From an uncultured Lachnospiraceae bacterium (GTDB taxonomy: Bacteria; Bacillota; Clostridia; Lachnospirales; Lachnospiraceae): a DNA stretch of 64,000 bases. Position 1 is the stretch's first letter; the number at the start of each line of letters is the position of its first letter. The stretch covers positions 1-64,000 of the forward strand of contig CAJUHR010000006.1 of the NCBI GenBank assembly GCA_910586255.1. The letters are read 5' to 3'. A program made the translations under genes and the position numbers. The notes below the pieces were generated by a model. The model was not told the DNA's origin. It searched no databases and saw only the letters and a program-made list of their open reading frames with translations. Of this stretch, positions 27,165 to 35,202 are shown one piece after another.

Positions 27165-27491
27165 ATGGAACAGAATAAAAATGTGAATGAGGAAATGGAG
27201 CAGGAGGAGATGACCGTCACATTGACGCTGGATGACGGAAGTGAGCTGGAATGTGTGGTGCTGACGATTTTTGATGCTGGAGAGAGAGAGTATATTGCCC
27301 TGCTTCCCATGGAGGGGGATGAGGCCGAGGAGGGAGAGGTGTATCTGTATCGCTACTCGGAGGATTCGGAGGGCAATCCCAGTCTGGAGAATATTGAGGA
27401 TGATGAGGAGTACGAGATTGTAGCTGATGCCTTTGACGAGCTGTTAGATGAGCAGGAGTATGACGAGCTGGTGGGTGAGGATGAGGAGTAA
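27165..27491 (+). CDS. DUF1292 domain protein
   Basis: A 108-residue very acidic cytoplasmic protein. The pattern VTLTLDDGSELECVVLTIF, then EYIALLP, then VYLYRYSE and DDEEYEIVADAFDEL is the DUF1292 (YrzB) family found throughout Firmicutes, of unknown function. The start at 27165 has AAGGAG 9 bp upstream; the in-frame ATG at 27147 has none. In many Firmicutes this family lies near alaS and yqgF, which are not seen here. The last residues are almost all Glu and Asp. Confidence 0.85.
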   Translation: MEQNKNVNEEMEQEEMTVTLTLDDGSELECVVLTIFDAGEREYIALLPMEGDEAEEGEVYLYRYSEDSEGNPSLENIEDDEEYEIVADAFDELLDEQEYDELVGEDEE

Positions 27492-27550
27492 GCCGGACAA
27501 GGAGATGCTCCATGTGAACAGTAACAGCTGATTTTTATCCAAGCCCGGGC

Positions 27551-27579
27551 TTGACGGGAAGGGAATTTTTCATTATACT
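27551..27579 (+). promoter_or_regulatory. Promoter of the nik/lar operon
   Basis: TTGACG and TATACT are 17 bp apart, about 300 bp before the first transporter gene. It implies a long untranslated leader. Confidence 0.6.
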
Positions 27580-27585
27580 GTTTTT

Positions 27586-27760
27586 ATTGGCCGCACAAGC
27601 TGCCGTGGATACAGAAGTATTTTTAGAACAAGGCGGGAAAGTAGAGTACTCCTGCCGGAATGTGTGATTTTAAGAAGCATAAGTCGTGAAATGGTACCAG
27701 GAAGGTGACCGGTATTCTCAAAGAATACCTGTTGTTTTTCTGGTATTTTTGTTTCATAAA
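27586..27760 (+). ncRNA. Structured 5' leader, candidate riboswitch of unknown class
   Basis: Between the promoter and the substrate-binding protein gene there is no ORF of note, but there are strong pairings. GGCGGGA/TCCTGCC closes an AGTA-GAG-TACT hairpin at about 27632-27657, and a terminator hairpin follows at 27708. This is the layout of an attenuation-type riboswitch. I compared it with the motifs I remember for NiCo, cobalamin and molybdenum cofactor riboswitches and did not find their conserved cores. Given the nickel context, a nickel-responsive element is an inference only. Confidence 0.4.
27708..27739 (+). terminator. Terminator inside the nik leader
   Basis: ACCGGTATTCT pairs with AGAATACCTGT (one mismatch, 3-base loop), followed by TGTTTTT. 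It precedes the coding start by 138 bp, so read-through must be controlled for the operon to be expressed. Confidence 0.65.
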
Positions 27761-27876
27761 AATTGCTCTTTGCAGAGCGAAAATGTTTTATGACAATGTG
27801 CGTTTTTGTGAATTATTTATCATCTGAACCAATGGGATTACGGCCGGATTGTTTTAAAGCAGGAGAGGAGACCAGG

Positions 27877-29499
27877 ATGAAAAAAGCATGGAAAAGAGCG
27901 GTGGCTATGACCACGGCGTTTATTTTATTAGTCAGCGGATGTTCGGGGAAGGAGAATGATTCCCGGGGAAAAGGGGAAACGGGAGCAGAAGCCGGAGAGA
28001 AGCGGGAGGACGTGATTGTGGTGATGGGGCCCTCCTCGGAGCCGGAGGCAGGGTTTGATCCGGCCTATGGCTGGGGAGCCGGGGAGCATGTCCATGAGCC
28101 GTTGATTCAGAGCACTTTGACGGTGACAACGCCGGATTTGAAAATAGGGTATGATTTGGCAACGGACATGGAGGTGTCAGAGGACGGGCTGGTGTGGACC
28201 GTAAAGCTTCGGGACGATGCGGTTTTTACAGACGGGGAGCGGCTGACGGCTGAGGATGTGGCATTTACGTACAATACGCTGAAGGATACCAGCTCGGTCA
28301 ATGATTTTACCATGCTGGACAGGGCAGAGGCAAGGGATGACACAACGGTGGTGTTTTATATGGCGCGACCCTATTCCATCTGGCCCTATACCATGGCTGT
28401 CACGGGAATTGTTCCGGAGCATGCATACGGGCCGGATTACGGGGAAAAGCCTATCGGGTCGGGGCGCTATATGCTAAAGCAGTGGGACCGGGGACAGCAG
28501 ATTATTTTGGAGGCAAACCCGGATTATTACGGGGAGAGCCCGAAAATGAAAAAAGTGACGATCCTTTTTATGGAGGAAGACGGGGCCTTTGCGGCAGTCC
28601 GATCTGGTCAGGCGGACCTGGCATACACGGCGGCGGCTTACTCGGATCAGACGATTCCCGGGTATGAGCTTTTGGCCTTTCAGACGGTGGACAACCGGGG
28701 ATTTAATCTGCCGGCTGTGGAGGCGGGAGCCCATGGGGGAAATGATTTTACCGGGGACGTGAATGTGAGACGGGCTGTCAATCTGGGGCTCAATCGGCAG
28801 CAGATGATTGACAATGTGCTGAACGGATACGGGAGTCCGGCGTACAGTGTGTGTGATAAAATGCCCTGGTACAATGAGGCGGCCAAGGTGGAATGGGATC
28901 CCCAAGCGGCAAAGGAGCTTTTGGAGGAGGCAGGCTGGAAGGAGGGAACAGGCGGAATCCGGGAAAAGGATGGAGTGCCGGCAGCCTTTACTCTCATGTA
29001 TCCGGCCGGTGATTCGGTGCGGCAGGCCCTGGCGGCAGACACGGCTAATCAGCTGAGAGAGATTGGAATTGAGGTAAAAACGGAGGGAGTCGGGTGGGAC
29101 GTGGCCTATGACCGGGCTATACGGGAGCCCCTTATGTGGGGATGGGGCGCCCATACGCCTATGGAGCTTTATAATATCTATCACAGAGCACCGGGAGAGG
29201 AGTATGCAAAGTATTCTCCCTATGGCAATGATCAGGTGGATCGGTATATGGATGAGGCCTTGGCCTGCGGGGATCTGGAAGAGTCCTATGAGCTGTGGAA
29301 AAAGGCCCAGTGGGACGGAGACGGGGGGATTATTCAGCAGGGAGATATTCCCTGGGTATGGCTGGTGAATCTGGATCATTTGTACTGGGCCAGTAAGGAG
29401 CTAAAGGTAGCGGAGCAAAAGCTGCATCCCCACGGACACGGATGGTCGATCGTCAATAATGTAGATCAGTGGGAGTGGAGGAGAGATGGAGAAAACTGA
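27877..29499 (+). CDS. Nickel/peptide ABC transporter substrate-binding lipoprotein
   Basis: A 540-residue SBP family 5 protein. The lipobox LLVSGC places the lipid-bearing Cys at residue 22, so it is anchored outside the membrane. SBP5 landmarks: DPAYGWGAGEHVHEPL near 65, DLATDMEVSEDGLVWTVKLRDD, FTDGERLTAEDVAFTYNTLK (split by family variation), GSGRYMLKQWDRGQQIILEANP, VRRAVNLGLNRQQMID, and WGWGAHTPMELYNIYH near the end. The start at 27877 follows AGGAGAGGAG; upstream codons lack a signal. Several His residues lie in positions that could coordinate metal. With the permeases, ATPases and larBC downstream, a NikA role is likely; a peptide-binding role cannot be excluded by sequence alone. Confidence 0.75.
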   Translation: MKKAWKRAVAMTTAFILLVSGCSGKENDSRGKGETGAEAGEKREDVIVVMGPSSEPEAGFDPAYGWGAGEHVHEPLIQSTLTVTTPDLKIGYDLATDMEVSEDGLVWTVKLRDDAVFTDGERLTAEDVAFTYNTLKDTSSVNDFTMLDRAEARDDTTVVFYMARPYSIWPYTMAVTGIVPEHAYGPDYGEKPIGSGRYMLKQWDRGQQIILEANPDYYGESPKMKKVTILFMEEDGAFAAVRSGQADLAYTAAAYSDQTIPGYELLAFQTVDNRGFNLPAVEAGAHGGNDFTGDVNVRRAVNLGLNRQQMIDNVLNGYGSPAYSVCDKMPWYNEAAKVEWDPQAAKELLEEAGWKEGTGGIREKDGVPAAFTLMYPAGDSVRQALAADTANQLREIGIEVKTEGVGWDVAYDRAIREPLMWGWGAHTPMELYNIYHRAPGEEYAKYSPYGNDQVDRYMDEALACGDLEESYELWKKAQWDGDGGIIQQGDIPWVWLVNLDHLYWASKELKVAEQKLHPHGHGWSIVNNVDQWEWRRDGEN

Positions 29500-30502
29500 G
29501 CTGGGAATAGGACCGGGGATAGTACGTTTCCTGGCAGGAAAATGCCTGCGGGGAGTGCTGCTTTTATTTCTGGTAAGCGGGGCGGCCTTCTGGCTGGTGT
29601 CCATGTCCCCTTTGGATCCCTTGTCCGCCAATGTGGGGCAGACGGCTATGGGAAGCATGAGCCAGGAGCAGATTGAAAAGCTTCAGACTTACTGGGGAGT
29701 GGGGGCGCCGCCTGCAAAACGGTTTTTATCATGGGCAGGGGATTTTTTTCGGGGAGACATGGGCGTATCTCTGCTGTATCGTCAACCGGTGGCCAGGGTG
29801 ATTCGGGTGAAGCTAATGAATTCTCTGTGGCTGATGGCAGCAGCCTGGGTGATTTCCGGGGCTGTGGGATTTGGACTGGGAATCCTGGCAGGGGTGAAAA
29901 AGGGGAGTGCGGCAGACCGGGTAATATCTGCCTATGCCCTGGTGACAGCCAGCACCCCGTCCTTTTGGCTGGCCCTGGTATTTCTTATGATTTTTGCCGT
30001 GTGGCTGGGATGGTTTCCGGTGGGACTTAGCGTTCCGATCGGGATGGAGGCGGCGGGAGTGACCTTGGCAGACCGGATTTGGCATGGTTTTTTACCGGCG
30101 CTGACCTTGTCGGTTACGGGGATTTCCAATATTGCCCTTCACACCCGGGAGAAAATGATTCAGGTGATGGAAAGCGATTATGTGCTGTTTGCCCGTGCCA
30201 GAGGGGAGAGTACCGGCCGCATTGTCTGGCAGCACGGAGTGCGGAATATTCTTTTGCCGGCGCTGACCTTGCAGTTTGGCTCTGTCAGTGAGATTTTTGG
30301 CGGCTCCATTCTGGTGGAGCAGGTGTTCTCCTATCCCGGGCTGGGCCAGGCGGCGGTGACGGCAGGCTTGGGAAGCGATGTGCCCCTATTGCTGGCAATC
30401 ACGGTAATCAGCGCGGCCATAGTCTTTGTCGGCAATCTGGCGGCAGATCTGCTTTATCAGGTGGTGGATCCCAGACTGAGCCGGGAAAGGGGGAGAGCCT
30501 GA
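29486..30502 (+). CDS. ABC transporter permease, NikB/OppB type
   Basis: A 338-residue inner membrane permease with about six transmembrane helices. The binding-protein-dependent transport signature is present in the cytoplasmic loop (HTREKMIQVMESDYVLFARARGES, split by family variation, then HGVRNILLPALTLQ). It overlaps the preceding gene by 14 bp and the next by 1 bp, so the set is translationally coupled. It would form the membrane pore with the protein at 30502. Confidence 0.85.
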   Translation: MEKTELGIGPGIVRFLAGKCLRGVLLLFLVSGAAFWLVSMSPLDPLSANVGQTAMGSMSQEQIEKLQTYWGVGAPPAKRFLSWAGDFFRGDMGVSLLYRQPVARVIRVKLMNSLWLMAAAWVISGAVGFGLGILAGVKKGSAADRVISAYALVTASTPSFWLALVFLMIFAVWLGWFPVGLSVPIGMEAAGVTLADRIWHGFLPALTLSVTGISNIALHTREKMIQVMESDYVLFARARGESTGRIVWQHGVRNILLPALTLQFGSVSEIFGGSILVEQVFSYPGLGQAAVTAGLGSDVPLLLAITVISAAIVFVGNLAADLLYQVVDPRLSRERGRA

Positions 30503-31362
30503 TGAGAAAGGATTGCAGGACAGAGAAACAAAACAGAGGCAAAGGATGCCGGAACCGGCGTGTTTTTCTGTTGTGTCTGGCCGCTCTTTTCCTGATGCTT
30601 TTGGCAGGAATTACCTTGGCAGGTATAGTGGAGGCCGATGCGGCTCTGACAACGGATTTTTCCAGAAAGAATCTGGCCCCCTGCCTGGAATATCCCTTTG
30701 GCACAGACTGGATGGGACGTGATATGTTTGTGAGGACCCTGGCCGGCCTCTCCTTAAGCATCCGCATCGGGCTTTTGACAGCAGGCATCAGCAGCGTGAT
30801 TGCCCTTGGGCTGGGAATAACGGCGGCCCTGGGAAAATATGCGGACGGGGTGATCGGCTGCATGATTGATGTGGTAATGGGGATTCCTCATATGCTTTTA
30901 TTGGTATTGATCTCCTTTGCCATGGGAAAGGGGTTCTGGGGTGTGGTAACGGGAATTTCACTGACACATTGGACCTCCCTGGCAAGACTTCTGCGGGCAG
31001 AGGCTCTTCAGTTAAAGGAGAGCCAGTATGTGAAGATTGCGGGAAAGCTGGGAAAGGGCCCCTTTTACATTGCATGGAAGCATATGACTCCTCATCTTTT
31101 GCCCCAGCTTTTGGTGGGAGTGGTCCTTATGTTTCCTCATGCGATTCTGCATGAGGCCGGAATTACATTTCTGGGCTTTGGCCTGTCTCCGGAGCAGCCA
31201 GCCATAGGGATTATCCTGTCGGAGAGCATGAGCTATCTCTCCATGGGAAGGTGGTGGCTGGCGTTGTTTCCCGGGCTTTTGCTGGTGCTGGTGGTGATAA
31301 TGTTTCATGTCATCGGAAACGCGGCCGGCAGCGTGCTGGATCCGGGGCAGGCTCACCGGTAG
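30502..31362 (+). CDS. ABC transporter permease, NikC/OppC type
   Basis: A 286-residue permease with an N-terminal membrane segment, the PFGTDWMGRDMFVRTLAG block of OppC/NikC proteins, and the EAA-type loop LLRAEALQLKESQYVKIAG (residues about 160-180) that contacts the ATPase. The start overlaps the upstream stop by one base (TGATG). It is complete and of usual length. Confidence 0.85.
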   Translation: MRKDCRTEKQNRGKGCRNRRVFLLCLAALFLMLLAGITLAGIVEADAALTTDFSRKNLAPCLEYPFGTDWMGRDMFVRTLAGLSLSIRIGLLTAGISSVIALGLGITAALGKYADGVIGCMIDVVMGIPHMLLLVLISFAMGKGFWGVVTGISLTHWTSLARLLRAEALQLKESQYVKIAGKLGKGPFYIAWKHMTPHLLPQLLVGVVLMFPHAILHEAGITFLGFGLSPEQPAIGIILSESMSYLSMGRWWLALFPGLLLVLVVIMFHVIGNAAGSVLDPGQAHR

Positions 31363-31435
31363 GGGCAAGAAAAGATACGGATCATATGGTACCTGTGAAC
31401 CGTAACAAAGAAAAACTGAAGGAAGGGAACAGGTT

Positions 31436-32383
31436 GTGGAACCAAATAAAGATAAGGGAGCTCCATTGCTTGAGGTGAGGAACCTGTCCGTCTCCTTTAC
31501 CCGGTATGAAGGGGTGTGGAGGCAGACAAAACAGTGGGCGGTGCGGGACTTAAGCCTGAATGTATGGGCAGGAGAGATGGTGGCGGTGGTGGGATCTAGC
31601 GGTTCGGGAAAAAGTCTGCTGGCCCATGCCGTCATGGGACTTCTCCCCTACAATGCTTCCCGGGACGGGGAGATTTACTATGAGGGGGAGCTTCTCACAG
31701 AGAAGCGATTAAGGGAATTGAGAGGAAGAGAGGTTGTGCTGGTTCCTCAGAGTGTTTCCTATCTGGATCCGCTGATGCGGGTGGGCGAGCAGGTGCAAAA
31801 GGGGGATAAAAGCCCAAAGGCCAGAGAACGGTGCCGTCAGGTGCTTAAGCGGTACGGACTGGGGAAAGAGACAGAAAGGCTCTATCCCTTTGAGCTGTCC
31901 GGCGGCATGACCCGAAGGATTCTCATCTCCACGGCCGTCCAGGAAAAGCCCCGCCTGGTTATTGCAGACGAGCCTACGCCGGGACTTCACCTGGAGGCGG
32001 CAAGGAGAGTCATGTCTCATTTCCGGGAGATTGTGGATGAGGGGGCGGGAGTTTTGGTGATCACCCATGATTTGGAGCTGGCTCTTTTGGTGGCAGACAG
32101 GATTGTGGTGTTTTATGGGGGAACAAACTTAGAGGAGGCGTGGGCAGAGGACTTTGCGGACGAAAAGAGGCTTCGGCATCCGTATACCAAGGCCTTGTTT
32201 CGCGCCATGCCTCAGAACGGTTTTCACCCGCTGCCGGGAGTTCAGCCCTATGGGAGGGAGCTGCCGGAGGGATGTGTATTTGCACCGCGGTGTGGGGAAT
32301 GTGAGGCCCGATGTCACGAACCGGTTTACTACCGGAGTGTGAGGGGCGGGATGGTCCGGTGCTGGAAGGAACAGAGCGGATGA
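31436..32383 (+). CDS. ABC transporter ATPase, NikD/OppD type
   Basis: A 315-residue ATPase. Walker A VVGSSGSGKSLL near residue 58, Q-loop VPQSVSYLDPL, signature LSGGMTRRILISTA near 152 and Walker B LVIADEP near 176 are present. The C-terminus, LPGVQPYGRELPEGCVFAPR then CGECEARC, is the oligo_HPY extension of OppD/NikD proteins. After Walker B it reads TPGLHLEA where TTALDVT is usual, an unusual D-loop. The start is GTG at 31436 with GGAAGGG 8 bp upstream. A 73-bp gap before it contains a TGTGAACCGTAAC motif related to the palindromic repeats. It pairs with the ATPase encoded at 38313. Confidence 0.85.
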   Translation: MEPNKDKGAPLLEVRNLSVSFTRYEGVWRQTKQWAVRDLSLNVWAGEMVAVVGSSGSGKSLLAHAVMGLLPYNASRDGEIYYEGELLTEKRLRELRGREVVLVPQSVSYLDPLMRVGEQVQKGDKSPKARERCRQVLKRYGLGKETERLYPFELSGGMTRRILISTAVQEKPRLVIADEPTPGLHLEAARRVMSHFREIVDEGAGVLVITHDLELALLVADRIVVFYGGTNLEEAWAEDFADEKRLRHPYTKALFRAMPQNGFHPLPGVQPYGRELPEGCVFAPRCGECEARCHEPVYYRSVRGGMVRCWKEQSG

Positions 32384-32414
32384 TGCAATGGCTTAAGGGG
32401 CATCTGCTTTGGCT

Positions 32415-32475
32415 CCATAACTGTACTGGCTCATGACTAATCAACGGAGTGATTAGCCATGGTGTGAAAAGTAAC
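32415..32475 (+). repeat. Palindromic repeat family A, copy 3
   Basis: The same unit as at 8701, with CCATAACTGTACTGGCT on the left and GGTGTGAAAAGTAAC on the right. The arms differ by one base (TGATTAGCCATG). It lies inside the nik/lar gene run, just after nikD. Confidence 0.8.
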
Positions 32476-32514
32476 GAAAAGTAACAGAGGAAACAAAAAT
32501 GAACCAAGCCGGGG

Positions 32515-32543
32515 TTGATAATTTTGTCATTTAAAAGTATCAT
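32515..32543 (+). promoter_or_regulatory. Candidate internal promoter for the MMPL/GLUG genes
   Basis: TTGATA and TATCAT are 17 bp apart, 120 bp before the MMPL start. Downstream, CCCCTG at 32564 can pair with CAGGGG near 32613, forming a long leader hairpin. It would let the MMPL, GLUG, nikE, larB and larC genes be expressed apart from nikABCD. Confidence 0.5.
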
Positions 32544-32662
32544 GTAATGATAGAAAATTATCCCCTGCACGTGGAAAACCGTGATGCTTGCGGCTTTGAG
32601 ATTTATGGATACAGGGGAGGGATGAAGGAAAGCACTGGAGAAAGGAGCAAAAAACAAGCAGT

Positions 32663-35200
32663 ATGGAGCATAAGATCGACCGCAATAATTTTATGATGCA
32701 GCTGGCGACCTTTGTGGTAAATAAACGAAATGCATTTGTGGTATTGTTTGCCATCGCGTGTATTTACTGCCTGACCACGTTAAACAGGGCAAAGGTCAAC
32801 ACAGAGCTGACGGATTACCTGCCTGACACAACCGAGACCAGACAGGGCCTGGATATTATGGATCAGGAGTTTACGACCTTTGGTTCCGCCAAAATCCTGG
32901 TGACAAACATTACATATGAAAACGCGCTTAAGGAGGCCAGGGCCTTAGAGGAGATCAAGGGAATTTCCTCTGTCAGCTTCTATGACTGGGATGACAAGGA
33001 CGGTGCCTATGAGGATGACGATATTTCCGATTACTACAAGGATGCCTGCGCCCTTTACTCTCTGACCTTTGAGGAAGAGGAGGATACGGAGCTCTCCCAG
33101 AAGGCCATTGCCAATGTGCGGGAGCAGTTAAAGGAGTATCAGACTTATTTTTATACAACAGTAGATAAGGATGACAATGCCGCTCTGAAGGAGGATATGA
33201 AGGGAATTTTGGCGGTGGCAGCGGCTATTATTCTGCTGGTGCTGCTTTTCACCTCCGGCACTTACATGGAGATTGTCATTTTTATGATGACCTTTATTGT
33301 GGCCATTGTGCTGAATACGGGGACGAACTTCTGGTTCGGCGAGATTTCCTTTGTGACCAATGCGGTGGCGGCTGTGCTGCAGCTGGCCTTGTCCATTGAC
33401 TATGCCATTATTTTGTTCCACCGCTTTATGGAGGAGCACGAGACTAAGGAAACCATCGAGGCGGTGACCGTGGCCCTCAGCAAGGCTATTCCGGAGATCT
33501 CCTCCAGCAGTCTGACTACCGTATCCGGTATGATTGCACTGATGCTGATGCAGTTCGGAATCGGAATGGATCTGGGGCGTGTTCTGACAAAAGCAATTGT
33601 TTTCAGCCTGATTACGGTGTTCTTTTTGATGCCGGCCATGATTGTCATGTCCTCCAAGTGGATTGAGAAGACGGTGCACAAAAGCTTTGTGCCTTCCATC
33701 CGCATATGGGGACAGTTGGTGGTGGCCACCAGATATCTGGTGCTTCCGGTTTTCGTTGCGGTCATGATCGGCGGCTGTATTCTTTCCAGCCGATGCGAAT
33801 ATGTGTATGACCATGGCTCCATCGAGGCGGACAAAATGAACGAGTATATGACCTCCAAGGTACGGATTGAGAAAACCTTTGAGGTGACTAATACCATGGC
33901 AGTGGTGGTGCCTAAGGGAGACTACCAGAAGGAAGCCAGGATCATCGAGGGCTTGGAGCAGGTGGACCGGGTGGACACTGTGCTGGGCCTAAGCAACATT
34001 GAGGTGGATGACAATGGAAAATATATTCTGGTAAATGAGCTGACGCCCCGGGAGTTTGCGGAGGTGGCGGATGTGGACCTAGATCTGGTGCGCATTCTCT
34101 ACCGGTTTTATGCCATTGACAAGGAGCAGTACGGCGCCTTCATGAAGAATCTGGATGAATACCGGATTCCCATCATTGATATGGTTGACTTTATTTACGA
34201 CCAGAAGGAAAAGGGGGCTATTGATCTGGACGATGATTTGTCGGAGGATGTGGACGACCTTCACGAGGCGCTCAGCAATGCCAGACAGCAGCTGGAGGGG
34301 GAGAATTATTCACGGATCGTGTTCACCATGACCGGGCCGGTGGAGGGGGAGGAGACCTTTCAGATCATCGACCAAATTCGGAATATTGCAAACACTTACT
34401 ATGATGAGGTATATGTGGTGGGAGATTCCACCAGCGACTATGATCTGAGTAAATCCTTCCGCACGGACAATGTAAAGATCAGCGTGCTGACCGCTTTGTT
34501 TGTGGGGATTATCCTGCTGTTTACCTTTCAGTCAGCAGGGCTGCCGATCATGCTTGTGCTTACCATACAGAGCAGCATCTGGATCAATTTTTCCATACCG
34601 CCTCTTAAGGGAAGCACCATGTTTTTTTTAAGCTATCTGATCGTCAGCGCGATTCAGATGGGCGCTACCATTGACTATGCCATTGTGATTACCAGCCGTT
34701 ATATGGATCTTCGCAAGAAGATGACAGACAAAAAGCAGGTGGTTATCGAGGCGCTGAATCAGGCGTTTCCCACGGTTGCAACTTCCGGAACGATTCTTAC
34801 CTGTGCCGGCTTTGCTGTGGGGCGGCTGACGTCCAACGCCATCATCGCTTCCCTGGGAAAGGCTCTGGGGGCAGGCACCCTGGTGTCCATTATCCTTGTT
34901 ATGACCGCTCTTCCCCAGATTCTTCTGGTGTTTGACTGGCTGATTGACCGGACGGAATTTAACCGCGGGGCGGTGAAGGGAAAGGAAGAAGCCGCAAAAG
35001 GGGCGGGAAAAGCCGCTGAAATTGCGGGGGAGAAGAAAGCCGAGGGAAAGGCTGAAGGAGAAGAGGACGAGGCTGAGATATGTGGAAAAACAGCAGAAAA
35101 GTCTCGGGAGGCCAGTGAGGCAAAAGAAGAGCCGGCGAGAGCTGTAAAACTACCGGAGAAATCCCAAAAAGAAATTACAACGGCAGGAAGGGGGCGCTGA
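32663..35200 (+). CDS. MMPL/RND-family transporter
   Basis: An 845-residue membrane protein with the two-fold RND layout: a membrane helix, a large external loop (about 40-175), five helices, a second external loop (about 360-600), then five more helices. Blocks such as ALSIDYAIILFHRFMEE and GATIDYAIVITSRYMD carry the paired Asp expected of proton-driven transport in MMPL proteins. The last 75 residues are a charged Lys/Glu/Ala tail, probably cytoplasmic and disordered. Start ATG at 32663 follows AAAGGAG at a long 15-bp distance. It ends 2 bp before the GLUG gene, indicating a working pair. Such exporters move lipids or surface molecules; the cargo is unknown. Confidence 0.85.
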   Translation: MEHKIDRNNFMMQLATFVVNKRNAFVVLFAIACIYCLTTLNRAKVNTELTDYLPDTTETRQGLDIMDQEFTTFGSAKILVTNITYENALKEARALEEIKGISSVSFYDWDDKDGAYEDDDISDYYKDACALYSLTFEEEEDTELSQKAIANVREQLKEYQTYFYTTVDKDDNAALKEDMKGILAVAAAIILLVLLFTSGTYMEIVIFMMTFIVAIVLNTGTNFWFGEISFVTNAVAAVLQLALSIDYAIILFHRFMEEHETKETIEAVTVALSKAIPEISSSSLTTVSGMIALMLMQFGIGMDLGRVLTKAIVFSLITVFFLMPAMIVMSSKWIEKTVHKSFVPSIRIWGQLVVATRYLVLPVFVAVMIGGCILSSRCEYVYDHGSIEADKMNEYMTSKVRIEKTFEVTNTMAVVVPKGDYQKEARIIEGLEQVDRVDTVLGLSNIEVDDNGKYILVNELTPREFAEVADVDLDLVRILYRFYAIDKEQYGAFMKNLDEYRIPIIDMVDFIYDQKEKGAIDLDDDLSEDVDDLHEALSNARQQLEGENYSRIVFTMTGPVEGEETFQIIDQIRNIANTYYDEVYVVGDSTSDYDLSKSFRTDNVKISVLTALFVGIILLFTFQSAGLPIMLVLTIQSSIWINFSIPPLKGSTMFFLSYLIVSAIQMGATIDYAIVITSRYMDLRKKMTDKKQVVIEALNQAFPTVATSGTILTCAGFAVGRLTSNAIIASLGKALGAGTLVSIILVMTALPQILLVFDWLIDRTEFNRGAVKGKEEAAKGAGKAAEIAGEKKAEGKAEGEEDEAEICGKTAEKSREASEAKEEPARAVKLPEKSQKEITTAGRGR

Positions 35201-35202
35201 CA

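Noticed and set aside
27586..27760. NiCo or cobalamin riboswitch
   Set aside because: The conserved cores that I remember for these classes are not present, so only an unclassified leader is reported.
32521..32662. Cyclic-di-GMP riboswitch before the MMPL gene
   Set aside because: A CCCCTG/CAGGGG hairpin exists but the conserved core of the known classes is not found.
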